Source: Melioribacter sp.
Lineage (GTDB): Bacteria > Bacteroidota > Ignavibacteria > Ignavibacteriales > Melioribacteraceae
DNA length: 64,000 bases
Direction of reading: 5' to 3'
Assembly: GCA_023250955.1 (NCBI GenBank)
Contig: JAHEZQ010000008.1
Location: forward strand, 1 to 64,000
Each line of letters opens with the position of its first letter. The first letter of the stretch is position 1. Shown one piece after another: positions 1 through 11,300 of this stretch. The position numbers and the translations under genes were made by a program. Under the pieces are notes generated by a model, which did not search any database, was not told the origin of the DNA, and saw only the letters and a program-made list of their open reading frames with translations.

Positions 1-818
1 AAAATTAAATCGCCTGAAAGAGCGAGACCGCCGAAAAGAATTATTGCTTCGGGACTTAAATGCGCAACAGAATCTGCAAGTTTGAGACCGAGAATTTTGC
101 CGGTGTAGTCAAATGCTGCTAATGCGAGTTTATCACCATTGTTTGCTGCATCAGCAATATCTTTAGATGCGAGTTGATTAAAACTCACATTCCTTAATTC
201 ACTAGGAATGTTTGTTGTTCCAATTAATTCAAAAACAGTGCGCCTAATACCCGAGGCAGAGGCATAAGTCTCTAAACATCCTTTTCTTCCGCAGCCGCAC
301 TCACGTCCGTTAGGATCAACAATAGTGTGACCTATCTCTCCTGCAAATCCATCAGCTCCGTAAACCAATTCATTATTAACAACAATTCCGCTACCGAGAC
401 CTGTTCCAAGAGTTATTACAATAAAATCCTTCATTCCTTTTGCTACACCGAAGATCATTTCACCAATTGCGGCAGCGTTTGCATCGTTAGTAATTGCAGT
501 CGGCAATGGGGAATATTTTTTTACGATATCAAGAACATTTACAATTCCCCAATTTAAATTTGGCGGCCGTTCAACCGTTCCTTTATAATAGTTGGCGTTC
601 GGTGCACCAATTCCAATTCCTATCAGTTCATAAACATCAGAATATTTTTTGAAATCATTATCAATCTTAAGAAACAATCTGCTGAATAATTGATCGGCAT
701 CTTGATCTGCATGAGTCAAGATTGATGATTCATAAATACATTCACCTGCTTCATCAATAAAACCAAAAACAGTATTAGTCCCTCCAACATCTATTCCTAT
801 TGCAACTTTTTTCTTCAT
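1..818 (-). CDS. ROK-family sugar kinase/glucokinase-like protein (partial, C-terminus off the left edge)
   Basis: Begins at ATG 816-818 with MKKKVAIGIDVGGTNT, the ATP-binding phosphate-1 loop of the ASKHA fold, and reads open to the window edge, so the C-terminus is missing. The ROK zinc-binding signature is present as ECGCGRKGCLE, preceded by the GxxGEIGH motif (GFAGEIGH). LGTGLGSG is the phosphate-2 region. ROK proteins with an N-terminal kinase motif and no HTH are usually cytoplasmic gluco-, manno- or fructokinases; the exact sugar cannot be read here. It starts 2 bp after the stop of the sugar permease, so uptake and phosphorylation are very likely one operon. Confidence 0.9.
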   Translation of the reverse strand, partial: MKKKVAIGIDVGGTNTVFGFIDEAGECIYESSILTHADQDADQLFSRLFLKIDNDFKKYSDVYELIGIGIGAPNANYYKGTVERPPNLNWGIVNVLDIVKKYSPLPTAITNDANAAAIGEMIFGVAKGMKDFIVITLGTGLGSGIVVNNELVYGADGFAGEIGHTIVDPNGRECGCGRKGCLETYASASGIRRTVFELIGTTNIPSELRNVSFNQLASKDIADAANNGDKLALAAFDYTGKILGLKLADSVAHLSPEAIILFGGLALSGDLI

Positions 819-820
819 GG

Positions 821-2140
821 CTATGCCTTTGCTGTAACGAATGATGGTTTATGTCCTTTGATTCCGTAATAAGCAATGTACATATAACATAATACCGGGA
901 CAAAGAACGCATGATGAATTCCGATAGTATCTGCAAAAAATCCTTGAACAACTGGAAGAATTGCGCCGCCGACTATTGCTGTGCAAAGAATTCCGGATGC
1001 TTGGCCGGTATGTTTACCAAGACCGTCAATTGCAAGTGTGAATATTGTTGGGAACATAATTGAATTGAATAATCCAACAGCAAGAATTGCCCACATTGCA
1101 ACTTGACCAAAAGTCAGCATTGAAATAATTACGAGAGCAGCTGCAAGAAAAGCGTTAAATGAAAGAACTTTTCCGGGATTAATTTTTCTTTGAACAGCAG
1201 AACCTATAAATCTTCCAATCATCGCTCCGCCCCAGTAGAAGGATACAAATTTTCCAGCATCAGATTCTCTTAGTCCGGCAATAAATGGTTGACCAATATA
1301 ATTGACAAGAAAACTTCCAATAGAAACTTCGCCGCCTACATAAACAAATATTCCTATTGCACCAAGTACCAAGTGTTTGTAACCCCAAGCGCTTTTATGA
1401 TGATGATCAAAACTTCCACCATCACCACCGCTTGAACCTACTTCTGATGCTTCAATTTTTGGTAATTTAATTACGGCAAAGATTGCTGCTATAACAAATA
1501 ATGCTGCTGCTAATCCTAAATATGGAACTTGAACTGCACCAGACTCAGTTAATTTATACGCAGAAATTTGATCGGTACTCATAGTTTTAAAATCTTCAAC
1601 TGTCTTCACTGCAATGGAAAGAATTATAAGTGCACCAAAGTATGGTGCAATTGTAGTTCCCAGCGAGTTAAAAGCTTGGGTAAGATTTAATCTACTGGAT
1701 GCTGTTTCAGGTTTGCCAAGTATTGCTACATAAGGATTAGCTGCAACTTGTAGAATTGTAATGCCCGATGCTAATACGAACAATGCAACTAAAAACATTT
1801 CGTAAGATTGAATACTTGCCGCAGGATAAAATAATAAGCAACCAATACCAGCAGTAATTAAACCAACAACAATTCCGCTTTTATACCCAATCTTTTCCAC
1901 AAGAATTCCAGCCGGTAAAGAAACAACGGCATAAGCAGTGAAGAAACTAAATTGAATCAACATTACTTGTGTATAATTTAAAGTGAATACAGCTTTGAGG
2001 TGAGGAATCAAAATATCGTTAAGGCAAGTAATAAATCCCCACATAAAAAACAGCGAAGTAAGTACTGTTAGTGCGAAGTTATAATTTTGCCCATTGTTAA
2101 CAGCTTTTACATTAGATGTAGTTGGTGTAGAAGAAACCAT
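821..2140 (-). CDS. FucP/GluP-type MFS sugar:H+ symporter
   Basis: 439 residues with about 12 hydrophobic segments, the usual size for the fucose/glucose/galactose:H+ symporter branch of the major facilitator superfamily. The first transmembrane segment reads [19 protein letters not shown], the family hallmark, followed by [14 protein letters not shown] in the loop between segments 2 and 3 and the N-half motif [13 protein letters not shown] His-rich stretch (DHHHKS) lies in the central cytoplasmic loop. The ATG is preceded by AAGGAG at good spacing. It is the first gene of a two-gene operon with the ROK kinase, which supports import of a neutral hexose followed by phosphorylation. Substrate not determined. 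Confidence 0.92.
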   Translation of the reverse strand: MVSSTPTTSNVKAVNNGQNYNFALTVLTSLFFMWGFITCLNDILIPHLKAVFTLNYTQVMLIQFSFFTAYAVVSLPAGILVEKIGYKSGIVVGLITAGIGCLLFYPAASIQSYEMFLVALFVLASGITILQVAANPYVAILGKPETASSRLNLTQAFNSLGTTIAPYFGALIILSIAVKTVEDFKTMSTDQISAYKLTESGAVQVPYLGLAAALFVIAAIFAVIKLPKIEASEVGSSGGDGGSFDHHHKSAWGYKHLVLGAIGIFVYVGGEVSIGSFLVNYIGQPFIAGLRESDAGKFVSFYWGGAMIGRFIGSAVQRKINPGKVLSFNAFLAAALVIISMLTFGQVAMWAILAVGLFNSIMFPTIFTLAIDGLGKHTGQASGILCTAIVGGAILPVVQGFFADTIGIHHAFFVPVLCYMYIAYYGIKGHKPSFVTAKA

Positions 2141-2264
2141 TTATTTCTCCTTATTGGTTAAATTCAAAAGAGAGTTTATTCGTGTTTTGAAATAATCCGT
2201 ATAATAAACCGCATTCGATAGTTCAAATTTATTCTTCTAAACATCAGATGACAACCGAATTTGT

Positions 2265-3917
2265 TTATTTTCGGTCTTTGATTTTACAATAAGGGAGTGT
2301 GAAAATAAATTTACTTCCTTTTCCGGTCGTACTTTCAATCCATATTTTACCATTATTCCGTTCAACAAACTCTCTACAAAGTATTAATCCTAATCCGGAT
2401 CCACTTTCGTTTTCTGTTCCGGTTTTCGAACGAGTTATATCCAGACTAAAAATATTATCAATTATATTTTGATCCATCCCAACACCGGTATCTTGTACAC
2501 AGATTTGTACTGTGGCTCCTTGTTGAATTGCATTAACATTTATAAGTCCGCTTTTATAACTAAACTTAATAGCATTTGTTAAGAGATTCCGAATTACAGT
2601 ATTAAGCATATCTTCATCTGCTATAACAATTATATCTGATGCAATTTCGTTGAGAAGCTGAATTTGTTTTTTTTCTGCAGACTTACAAAGAAGACTAAAA
2701 TTTTCATCTACTATATTTTTTAGTTCAAGTTTCTGCGGATTGAAATCAATTCTTCCAGTTTGGGATCTTGACCAATGCAATAGGTTTTGAAGCAAATGGT
2801 GGGATATCTCGGCAGATTTTTTCATTTCTTGGATATAGAATAATCTCTCTTCATCAGGGAGATCAGAATAATCGGTAAGTAATAAATCAGAGAAGCCAAG
2901 AATTGTTATGAAAGGATTTTTTAAATCATGTGCGATGATCGAAAAAAACTTGTCTTTAGTTTGGTTTAGCTGTTTCAATTCTTCAGAATATTTTTTTATT
3001 TCATCAGCGTTTCTTTTTCTTTCTATAACCTGAGCAATTTGTTCCGAGACGAAGGTTAGCAGCTGCATTTCTGCATCACTGTAGGCTTTTTCGTTTTCAT
3101 AATCTTGTACTACAACTACTCCAATTGTTTTGCCACCGACTTTAAGAGGAACACCAAGCCAGACTGGTGATTGTGAACCGATTAATTCTATTTCTCCCGA
3201 TTTCCTTAACTCAGCATCCTTTTGAAAATCAACAAGTATCGCTAGACCAGTTCTTAGGACGTATTCTGTTAATCCTCTTCCTAGTTTCTTAGGTGGTAAA
3301 GGAGGATCATACTCGTCAACCCAATATGGAAAAGAAAGCAGTTCATTTTTTTCATCATATAGAGCAATGTAAATATTTTTTACCGGCATTAAAGACGCGA
3401 TCACTTGATGAATTTTTTTATAAAGAGCATACATATCAGAAGCAGTATATGCTGCTTCAGAAATTTCAAAAAGTGCTTCGCGAAGTAATTCTGCTCTTTT
3501 GCTTTCAGAAATATCCGACGCAACTGCAACCACAACATCTTTATCCAAGTATTTTCCTAGAGTGATACTGACTTTCTTTGGGAATATTTCACCATTAGAT
3601 CGTTTACCCCAAAATTCAAATTGCTGCGGTTTTCCGGAGAATGCTTTTTGAACGTACTCAAATATTTGACCTAGGTTGTTTAAGCCCGGCGCAGAAAGAA
3701 ACTCCGGGGTTTTACCAATAAAATATTCGTGAGGATAGCCGTACATTTTCACTGCGCCATCGTTTACATCCAAAAATTTTCCGTCCTTATCTTGAATATA
3801 GATTGCTTCTGTCACAGCATTGAATAATCCTCTATACGATTTTTCAATTTCCTTAAATGCTGTTATATCAAGTGGGATGTTTTTAATATTTTTTTTAGGA
3901 GTCGTGATAAACTCCAA
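2265..3917 (-). CDS. PAS-GAF sensor histidine kinase, no transmembrane segment
   Basis: 550 residues. A PAS domain lies at about 28-140 (IQDKDGKFLDVNDGAVKMYGY), a GAF domain at about 145-300, then a short coiled coil and a HisKA dimerisation domain with the phospho-acceptor box FSIIAHDLKNP, followed by a HATPase domain with N box NLLTNAIKFS, G1 box DTGVGMD and G2 box GSGLGL. It lacks membrane segments, so it is a cytosolic sensor. No response regulator is adjacent, so it is an orphan kinase. The only clean start is a TTG at 3917 just after an in-frame stop; the GGAG that could serve as ribosome-binding site begins inside that codon, so the start is uncertain. Confidence 0.9.
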   Translation of the reverse strand: MEFITTPKKNIKNIPLDITAFKEIEKSYRGLFNAVTEAIYIQDKDGKFLDVNDGAVKMYGYPHEYFIGKTPEFLSAPGLNNLGQIFEYVQKAFSGKPQQFEFWGKRSNGEIFPKKVSITLGKYLDKDVVVAVASDISESKRAELLREALFEISEAAYTASDMYALYKKIHQVIASLMPVKNIYIALYDEKNELLSFPYWVDEYDPPLPPKKLGRGLTEYVLRTGLAILVDFQKDAELRKSGEIELIGSQSPVWLGVPLKVGGKTIGVVVVQDYENEKAYSDAEMQLLTFVSEQIAQVIERKRNADEIKKYSEELKQLNQTKDKFFSIIAHDLKNPFITILGFSDLLLTDYSDLPDEERLFYIQEMKKSAEISHHLLQNLLHWSRSQTGRIDFNPQKLELKNIVDENFSLLCKSAEKKQIQLLNEIASDIIVIADEDMLNTVIRNLLTNAIKFSYKSGLINVNAIQQGATVQICVQDTGVGMDQNIIDNIFSLDITRSKTGTENESGSGLGLILCREFVERNNGKIWIESTTGKGSKFIFTLPYCKIKDRK

Positions 3918-4056
3918 ATAAATGGATTAAATTTTAGGCGAATATAGATTTTAGCTTTGTGATAAGCAAAGAGAAAAACAAATTGAATAATGATTGAAAT
4001 ACTTGTAGATAAAATATCTTCTTAGCGGATTTTTTAAAATCCACGAGGAACAATTG

Positions 4057-5577
4057 TCAACTTGGGTAAATAGTGTCTCTTACCTTATCAGTTATAGTTC
4101 TAAAATCAATTTTACCACTTCCTGTTTTTGGCATTTCAGGTAAAACTACAAACTTATATGGTAAGGCAATGCTTGGAAGATGCTCAGACATTTTTTTCAA
4201 AGTTGTTTTTTCATCTATTGCTTGTGTGATTGCTGCAACAATTCTAGCACCGCGGATTGCATCCGGGACTTCAACAACACAACATTCAATTTCCGGTGGT
4301 AATATTTTTTCAAGAACATCTTCAACTTTAATTAATGAAATCATCTCTCCGCCAATTTTCAAAAAACGTTTTAATCTACCTACATGCCATAGGTAATCTT
4401 CAGCATCCATATAACCCATATCACCCGTATCATACCAACCGTGACGCATACTCAAAGATGTCTGTTCGAAATCATCAAAGTAACCCTTCATAACATTATC
4501 GCCTTTAACTAAAATCTTACCAATCTCACCAACCTTGCATGCATCGCCTGTTTCATAATTTTCAACTCTAACTTGAACACCGTCAATAGGTCTTCCTACA
4601 CTTCCGGGTCTATTAAATTCAAAATTATTTACAGTGATAGCAGGACTGGTTTCAGTTGCTCCATATGCTTCAAGTAATATTTTATTGTGCTCTCTTATAA
4701 ATCCTTCTCTGAGCGCATCCGGACATTTATCAGCACCCGTTAAAAGAATTCTTACCGATTCAAAATCACCCGGCTTTGAACTTCGTAGATAGCCCCAGAA
4801 GAATGTTGGTGTACCGGCAACAATAGTTGTTTTTTCCTCACGAATTATATCGCATATTTTTTTGAAATCAAGCGGGTTAGCATAAGTTACAATTGTCATT
4901 CCTGTAGCCATCGGCACCCATAAATTTGCAGTTTGCCCAAATGAATGAAAATACGGAAGGTTGGCCAAGAAAATATCGTCTGCAGAAAAAGTAAAAGCTT
5001 TAACAAGACTATCGTAATTGGAAGAAATATTTTTATGTGTAAGTTGAACAGCCTTTGGGTCTTTTTCACTGCCGCTGGTAAACAGAATTACTAATGTATC
5101 ATCTTCATTCCCGCCATGAATACTTTTAAGAATTTTTTCTGTTGAGGCACCTGCTTTTATTGCGGCTCTTAATTTGTTAAAAATTGTTACCGTCTTCATG
5201 ATATCTTCAATGTAAACCATTCCTTCTACATGAGGACAATTAATTTTTTGACAAAGCGCTCTTGATGTTATAATAGTTTTAAATGCACATTTTTTTTGAG
5301 CAAACCGACAATTTAATTCGGCGCCGGTTGAATAATTTATCATTACAGGAATACGTCCACTCATGAGAGTAGCAATAACCGCAAGTACTGTTCCTGCAGA
5401 ATTTGGCATCATAATACCTAGAAAACCCGGCGTATAAATTTGAAATTTCTTTGTGAGAATAAGAGAACCTATTAATGCCCTTTTGTATGTAACACGCCTG
5501 TTAAGTGTTCTATCTACTATGGCAAGTTTTTTTTCATATTGTTTTGCAATTCTTACAAACTGTTGATGGAATAACAT
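4057..5577 (-). CDS. Acyl-ACP synthetase-like AMP-forming ligase
   Basis: 506-residue ANL-superfamily enzyme. The ATP/AMP-binding P-loop motif is LFTSGSEKDPKAVQLTHKN, the A5 motif is LEAYGATETSP, A7/A8 are WYDTGDMGYMD and HVGRLKRFLKIGGEMIS, and the catalytic A10 lysine is in PKTGSGKIDFR. The TSGSE form of the first motif and the GADKC segment resemble the acyl-ACP synthetase half of Aas (2-acylglycerophosphoethanolamine recycling) more than long-chain acyl-CoA ligases. The acyltransferase half of Aas is absent, so it would activate fatty acids on its own. Start ATG is preceded by TTGGAG. It stands alone, with no fatty-acid genes beside it. Acyl acceptor (ACP or CoA) is inference. Confidence 0.85.
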   Translation of the reverse strand: MLFHQQFVRIAKQYEKKLAIVDRTLNRRVTYKRALIGSLILTKKFQIYTPGFLGIMMPNSAGTVLAVIATLMSGRIPVMINYSTGAELNCRFAQKKCAFKTIITSRALCQKINCPHVEGMVYIEDIMKTVTIFNKLRAAIKAGASTEKILKSIHGGNEDDTLVILFTSGSEKDPKAVQLTHKNISSNYDSLVKAFTFSADDIFLANLPYFHSFGQTANLWVPMATGMTIVTYANPLDFKKICDIIREEKTTIVAGTPTFFWGYLRSSKPGDFESVRILLTGADKCPDALREGFIREHNKILLEAYGATETSPAITVNNFEFNRPGSVGRPIDGVQVRVENYETGDACKVGEIGKILVKGDNVMKGYFDDFEQTSLSMRHGWYDTGDMGYMDAEDYLWHVGRLKRFLKIGGEMISLIKVEDVLEKILPPEIECCVVEVPDAIRGARIVAAITQAIDEKTTLKKMSEHLPSIALPYKFVVLPEMPKTGSGKIDFRTITDKVRDTIYPS

Positions 5578-5817
5578 TATCGCTCCAATTATTTTTATTT
5601 ATAACCAATAACTAAAACAGTAATTCTATATTTTTTACCGTACAATCAGTAAATATTTTATCATACCAGACTAAATAAAAATATAAAGATGGTCCAACAA
5701 AGTACTTCTAGACACATCTTTTCCCTCGAAGAATTGTGAGATCAATATGAGATATTAATACTTAGTTAGCAACCAATAAATCTGACTTTAATAATCGCGA
5801 TTAAAATCGTAAATAAA

Positions 5818-5889
5818 ATGATTATCACAATTAAGAATATGATGACGACAACGATGATACATCTCTCTTTAAGACTGCCGGGCAAATAA
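5818..5889 (+). other. Possible orphan threonine/isoleucine-rich leader peptide
   Basis: An open frame of 23 codons, MIITIKNMMTTTMIHLSLRL followed by PGK and TAA, runs on the + strand 26 bp before a GC-rich hairpin with a T-run. The Thr/Ile/Met run recalls threonine-operon leader peptides such as E. coli ThrL, which are also followed by an attenuator terminator. However, there is no Shine-Dalgarno sequence and no amino-acid biosynthesis gene downstream on this strand; the next gene is convergent. It may be a relic or chance. Confidence 0.25.
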
Positions 5890-5915
5890 TAAAATTTATT
5901 AAAAAAAAGATTATT

Positions 5916-5941
5916 AACCCCTCAATAAGCGGGGGTTTTTT
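5916..5941. terminator. Intrinsic terminator, probably bidirectional
   Basis: AACCCC (5916-5921) pairs with GGGGTT (5932-5937). A T-run follows on the + strand and an A-run (5901-5908) precedes it, giving a T-run on the - strand too. It sits directly after the stop of the outer-membrane-type gene (- strand) and downstream of the leader-like frame (+ strand). The remaining 5578-5817 contains no gene I can support. Confidence 0.7.
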
Positions 5942-7247
5942 ATTGTATTAAAGTTTTAGTAAGTACGTTGTTCTTAGGAACCATATACATGAACGAAAGA
6001 GCAACTATCCAATCAGATTTTTGCGGTGTGTGAATTACATTTAGAATAAAGCTGTCTTGAAAAGTTATTCCGGCTTGAAACGACCAGAATGTTGATTGCT
6101 TGTCAACGAATTTATGGGTCATTAAATTGAATTCAGGTTCCGTTTCTTCATTATAGAAAATGCCGATAACAGGTTTGGAGAGAATTGAAAATTTTACTTC
6201 GCTGAAAACTTTGAACAATTGGATTGCTCTAAACCCCACATGATTAACAGTACCCGGTATCATTTCAATTCCTTGATTAAGGTAAACATAGAACAAAGTA
6301 AAATCGGAATTACGGTAATCATCTGTTATGCTCATCAACTGTCCTTGTCTAAGTTCACTGTTTTCTCTTAACGCAGTGCTGCTTATAAACATTCCCTGGC
6401 TCATACCGATAGCGGCGGGTTTAACAAAAAGATTATTCCCGCCAAAAAATATTCCGCCCAATTGAAAATCATAATTGTCTTTATGTTTCCAAATAAAAAC
6501 CGTACTCGGTAATCCATCGGGACGAAAGGGCGCCCCGCGGCCGATTGCAAGCGTCCGTACGTTTTCTTTTGGTTCATCGTTTTTAATGTATCCGCCCAAA
6601 ATAAAAGTATTGAACGGACCTTCTATAATTCCGGCAAAACCAAAACGGGTATTTAGTACGTCATCAATTTTTCCACTTCCCAAAAGTCCAACTAACGAAA
6701 ACTTACTTACACTTACTTTCCCAACAAAGTAAAATGAATTTAGAACTGTATTTCTATAAAGTGTATTGTGTCCAACTGCCGAACCATCAAAATATTCTGC
6801 GCCGATACGAAACCAAAGATTTGGTTGCGGCCTTAAGGTAATTCTAGAATAAAATGCTTTGCCGTATAAAGATGTATCTTTTATTTTATCATACGTGCCG
6901 CCAATATCAAGTTGATAGCGGTCATCATCGTCAAAAGGAAAAAGAACAGCTCCACCGGTTAATTCTTGAACACGAAATTCATTTCTGTTATTTAGACCGT
7001 TATCTGATATTTTGAAAAAGAGTGTTTTATTTCGTTGATCTTTTTTATAGAAATTGAATGATGAAATATTATTTGTTCCTTCCTTCATGTAAGATAATTG
7101 GAATTCCCAGACAGCAGATTGCGGCGGACCAAATACAGAATGACTTAGATCCTCACTTACGTTAGGCCGTTTATTTTCATCTTGCGCAATGATTATTGTA
7201 ACTAAGGAGAAAAATAAAAATGATAACAATGGATAACGGAATTTCAT
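5940..7247 (-). CDS. Predicted outer-membrane beta-barrel protein of unknown function
   Basis: 435 residues with an N-terminal signal peptide (about 1-21, ending IIIAQ). The rest is rich in alternating hydrophobic/polar strands ending in aromatic residues (for example FQLSYMKEG, FSFQAGITFQ, WIVALSFMYMVP), the pattern of an outer-membrane barrel. I recognise no named family. The ribosome-binding site is poor. Its stop codon abuts the terminator, making it the last gene of its transcript; the propeller gene upstream is 55 bp away and could be co-transcribed. Function open: a porin-like or autotransported surface protein are both possible. Confidence 0.7.
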   Translation of the reverse strand: MKFRYPLLSFLFFSLVTIIIAQDENKRPNVSEDLSHSVFGPPQSAVWEFQLSYMKEGTNNISSFNFYKKDQRNKTLFFKISDNGLNNRNEFRVQELTGGAVLFPFDDDDRYQLDIGGTYDKIKDTSLYGKAFYSRITLRPQPNLWFRIGAEYFDGSAVGHNTLYRNTVLNSFYFVGKVSVSKFSLVGLLGSGKIDDVLNTRFGFAGIIEGPFNTFILGGYIKNDEPKENVRTLAIGRGAPFRPDGLPSTVFIWKHKDNYDFQLGGIFFGGNNLFVKPAAIGMSQGMFISSTALRENSELRQGQLMSITDDYRNSDFTLFYVYLNQGIEMIPGTVNHVGFRAIQLFKVFSEVKFSILSKPVIGIFYNEETEPEFNLMTHKFVDKQSTFWSFQAGITFQDSFILNVIHTPQKSDWIVALSFMYMVPKNNVLTKTLIQ

Positions 7248-7302
7248 ATCGGGAAAATGTCCTTTCGTATTTTTTTAGAAATATGATTCACTTTCCATTT
7301 AA

Positions 7303-8325
7303 TTATTTTTTTAGCCCCAGATGCAGCGATGAAATATCCATTATGTAAGGTCTAAGTTTTCTATCTCCGTTTTTAGCATCTCGATTGGAATCGAATGTTA
7401 GCAAATTTCCGTCTGGAGAAATAGCTGGAAAGCCGTCAAATGCATCGTTGAAGGTCAAGCGTGTTTGTTCTCCGGTTTTTAAACTCATAAGAAAAATTTC
7501 ATAATTATGCGGCGGCAGAACTTTTACAAATACAAAATGATCTCCATCAGGAGCTGGATGAGGTGCCCAATTCGTGCCACTGTCGTTGGTAATTTGTTTT
7601 CTACCAGAGCCGTCACTTTTCATAGTAAAAATACTCATGGGCATACCGCGTTGAGCTTGATCTTTAATATTCCATGCTCTGCAAATAATTGTCTCATTAT
7701 TAATATAAAATGAACCGCCTTCTTGCCATTCCGGAGTAAATGTAATTTGGTGTTGCTCGCTTCCATCCGGACGCATTTTCCATAAATCCAATTTGCCATC
7801 TACTTGACGGGAAAACAAAATCCACTTCCCATCAGGAGAGACGGAAACTTCTGCATCGTAGTATTTATTATCGGTTAATCTTTTTACTTTGCTTCCATCT
7901 AAATCGCATGAATATAATTCCGCACCTTGCGGATAATTATTCGGATCCGAATAGTTCCCTTTTGGTAAATCGAGATTGTCTCTTGTTGATGTATAGATTA
8001 ATTGATTCCCATCCGGAAAATAAAATGAGCAAGCATCTTCGCCTTTATCGTTAATTCGTTTAATATTTGTCCCATCAATATTGAATGTATAGACTTGATG
8101 AACTGGATCGTCCTTAAATTTCGCGTTACCAATCATACTTTTACCATCCGGTGAAAAATAAAATTCCGCTCCTTCATCTACATTAGGAATCTGCCAGACT
8201 TTAAATTCTTTTTGTTCTTGAGTTTGCCCTTTACTTTCGCTTGGAGAAAAATAAATTACAACGGCTAATACAATAATTAACCGTGTAATAAAAGATGTTG
8301 TCGAAGTCAATGTGTTCTTTTCCAA
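7303..8325 (-). CDS. Secreted TolB-like (PD40) beta-propeller protein
   Basis: 340 residues. An N-terminal hydrophobic segment (about 13-32) is a signal peptide or anchor. The remainder holds repeated TolB/WD40-like blades of the type SPDGKWILFSR, YFPDGNQLIYTS and SPDGNLLTFDSNRD, about six in all. Such propellers act as periplasmic protein- or ligand-binding platforms and often accompany peptidases. The start is a TTG supported by GGGAG at 6-nt spacing. It lies 50 bp or so after the M1-M28 peptidase gene on the same strand, so both may be on one transcript. Ligand unknown. Confidence 0.82.
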   Translation of the reverse strand: MEKNTLTSTTSFITRLIIVLAVVIYFSPSESKGQTQEQKEFKVWQIPNVDEGAEFYFSPDGKSMIGNAKFKDDPVHQVYTFNIDGTNIKRINDKGEDACSFYFPDGNQLIYTSTRDNLDLPKGNYSDPNNYPQGAELYSCDLDGSKVKRLTDNKYYDAEVSVSPDGKWILFSRQVDGKLDLWKMRPDGSEQHQITFTPEWQEGGSFYINNETIICRAWNIKDQAQRGMPMSIFTMKSDGSGRKQITNDSGTNWAPHPAPDGDHFVFVKVLPPHNYEIFLMSLKTGEQTRLTFNDAFDGFPAISPDGNLLTFDSNRDAKNGDRKLRPYIMDISSLHLGLKK

Positions 8326-8375
8326 AATAAACTCCCGTTAGATTTTATTGTTAAATCTATTATTAAAAATTTTTA

Positions 8376-11300
8376 TTACTTCGCCATCAATTCAATTTGA
8401 GTTTTATTTTCTTTACCATCCCGCAAATAAATTAATTCAGCTATATCTCCTGGTTGGAAATTTTTTAGCGCATCTGAATAATCGCGTAAACTGGTGACAT
8501 TATATTTTCCAAGCTTTGTAATAACATCACCTTTTTGCAATCCGGCTTTTGCTGCCGGGGAATCAGGTGATAGATCCGCAATACGAACTCCCTGTCCGGA
8601 GAAAGCAAAATCCGGAACACTACCGGTAGAAACTCTTCTTTCTCCCGCAGTTGTTTGAGGTTTTTTTGTCTCAGCAACTACCTGTCCTTGGAAAGTAAGC
8701 GGTTCAATTCTATCTGCTAAGTATAGAATTCCTTCGCGGGCGAATGTTGCAACTTTAACTAATCCTGCCGCATCAATTTTGTCGGCTGTATCTGATGGTT
8801 TGTGATATCCTTCGTTTGCACCCGCAAAGAATTGTACACCGGGAATACCAATATTTAAGAAACTGCGTTGATCACTTGCATCCAAATCCTGTGTTACCAT
8901 TTCTGATTCAACTCCGGTGACATAACTCGCCCCCATAAAAATAAATCTCCATTCTCTTGCAGTGTTACTGCTAAGAACATATAATTTTTTTTCACCGAGT
9001 CTGCCGACAGTATCAAAGTTTAAAACACCAATAACTTTCTTTGCAGGAAACCGCTTTGTGTTTTCCACGTAATATTTCGATCCGAGCAACCCGCTCTCTT
9101 CAGAAGTAAAAGCAATAAAAATAACAGTGCGTTGTGGTTTTAACGTTGTGCCGAGTAAGTTTGCCAACTCAAGCATAACCGAAACCCCACTTGCATTATC
9201 ATCTGCACCGGGATGTATCTTGCCTTCATTTCCTTTGTTCGCGCCGGGCCACCCTAAACCTAAATGATCGTAGTGTGCGCAAACAATAACTGATTCATCT
9301 TTTAGATTCGGATTTGTTCCGGGAATAATTCCAATAATATTTTTGACCGGCGCTTTAGTTCCTTTTGCATCAATCACTTCATTCCAAATTTGGAAATAAC
9401 TTCCATCATCAGCTCCAGGTTGCAAACCAGAACTTTTAAATTTTTCCACTATATAATCGGCAGCTTTTTTAATTCCGTCGGTTCCTGGTGCACGTCCTGC
9501 TAATTCATTACTTGCAAGATATTCTACTGTCTTCATCATTCTTTCAGCAGAAAAAACCGGCGCAAGTGTTGCTAGTGCTTTACGTCTTGGTAACTCAGTA
9601 AAAATTGTAGCAGGAGAAGTTTTATCAGTGGTAGAAACCTTTGCCATCAATGGTGAATTGACTGCTTCCCATTCTCCTTTTGCAATATTAGTCGGTTCGG
9701 TTCCTTCAAAAACTAGGTAACTATATTTTCCGTAGTGTGGTAATTTTCTGGCTAATCCTTGAACTGCTTCTTTATTATCTATAGATAGTAATACAAGAAC
9801 AGATGCTGGATTTTTAGGATGACGAACTGAAATAATTACACTACTCTTATTGTTTTGGAATGATGTTTTTCCGAATCGAATCGATTCATTTGTTAACTCA
9901 GCATCATAATCTTTCAAGCCTTCTTTAATCATTTTAGCAAATGAATTTTCTACACCGAAGATCCAAATACTTTTGTCGGTAGGGAGTTCTGAGATATCGC
10001 TATCCATCATAACTTTTATTTTCTTAGTACTATCTGCAGACCACGTACTTGCTAATCCTTTATAATATTCTAAACTTGTTTTATCTGCTTTTGATGGTAA
10101 AAGAATCAGCAAATCTTCCGCACCAAATATTTTTGATAGCGATGGCGGAATTTCATTATAGTGAAGTTTGCGGAACAAATTAAATTGCGGATCAACCTGA
10201 ACCAATAATGGCACTTCCGCAAAAGTCATTTCATAGGTTTGTTCTTTCTGAGTCATTGCTACTTTTTTCATTTCCGCTTTTTTCTCAAATGAAACTGCGA
10301 CCGGGACATCTAAAACAAAGACATCATCACTTTGCAACTGCTTTAATGTAAATTTAAGAGTGTAACCACTCGATTCCTTTTTTACAGAAACATCCGATAT
10401 ACTTAATTCCGGAGCTCCTTTTCGATTAACCCATTGATCAAAAAATTGTTTCAGGTCTTTTCCTGAAACAGATTCGAACGCAAGGCGAATATCATTATAT
10501 GAAGCAGCTTTAAATTTATTGTCACGATAAAATTTTTGAAACCCTTTAACAAATTGATCATCACCCACAAGTTCCCTTAACATATTCCACATCATCATAT
10601 TTTTTCCATATCCGATTGCTTCTGACGGTGCGTTATAACGCGATCCAAATTTGCTCAACGGAAAATCATTTGACGGATTAACATAATCCGTAAATTTTTG
10701 TAAGGTCGAGCGCCGGTATTCATCACCCTGTCCACGCTGTTCAGAAATAAGATGGTCCGCCATATATGCGGTTAAACCTTCGCACCAGTTACCGGTTTTA
10801 AAATCTACATAAGCGCTGTTACCCCAATAGTTATGCAATAGTTCGTGTGGATAAGAAGAATGAAGAATAAACGGGAACCGAATTATTTGTTCACCCAATA
10901 GGGTGAAAGAAGGCATTCCGTAGCCGGTTTCCCAAAAATTTTCTACTAATGCAAATTTTGTGAAGGGATACGGACCAACTAATTTTCTGTACATTTCTAA
11001 GTATTGTGCAGTGGTTTCAAGATATTTATTCGCAAGTGTTTCGTCGGGTGTGCGCAGAAAAGCCATCACATCTGTGGCACCTGCCGACATAGAATATTCT
11101 TTGAACTGTGCACCGATCAAATAAATTTCTTCCATCGGTTCCGGAGAATCCCAACGAATAATATGATTGCCGTTCTTTGTTTCGTTAAGAGTTCTCTTGC
11201 CTTGACTTACTATATCCCATGGCTGAGGAACAGAAGCAGTTAGCTCAAAATTTATCCACTCTTTATTAAACCAAGGAATCCAATAAGTAGAACCACCGAG

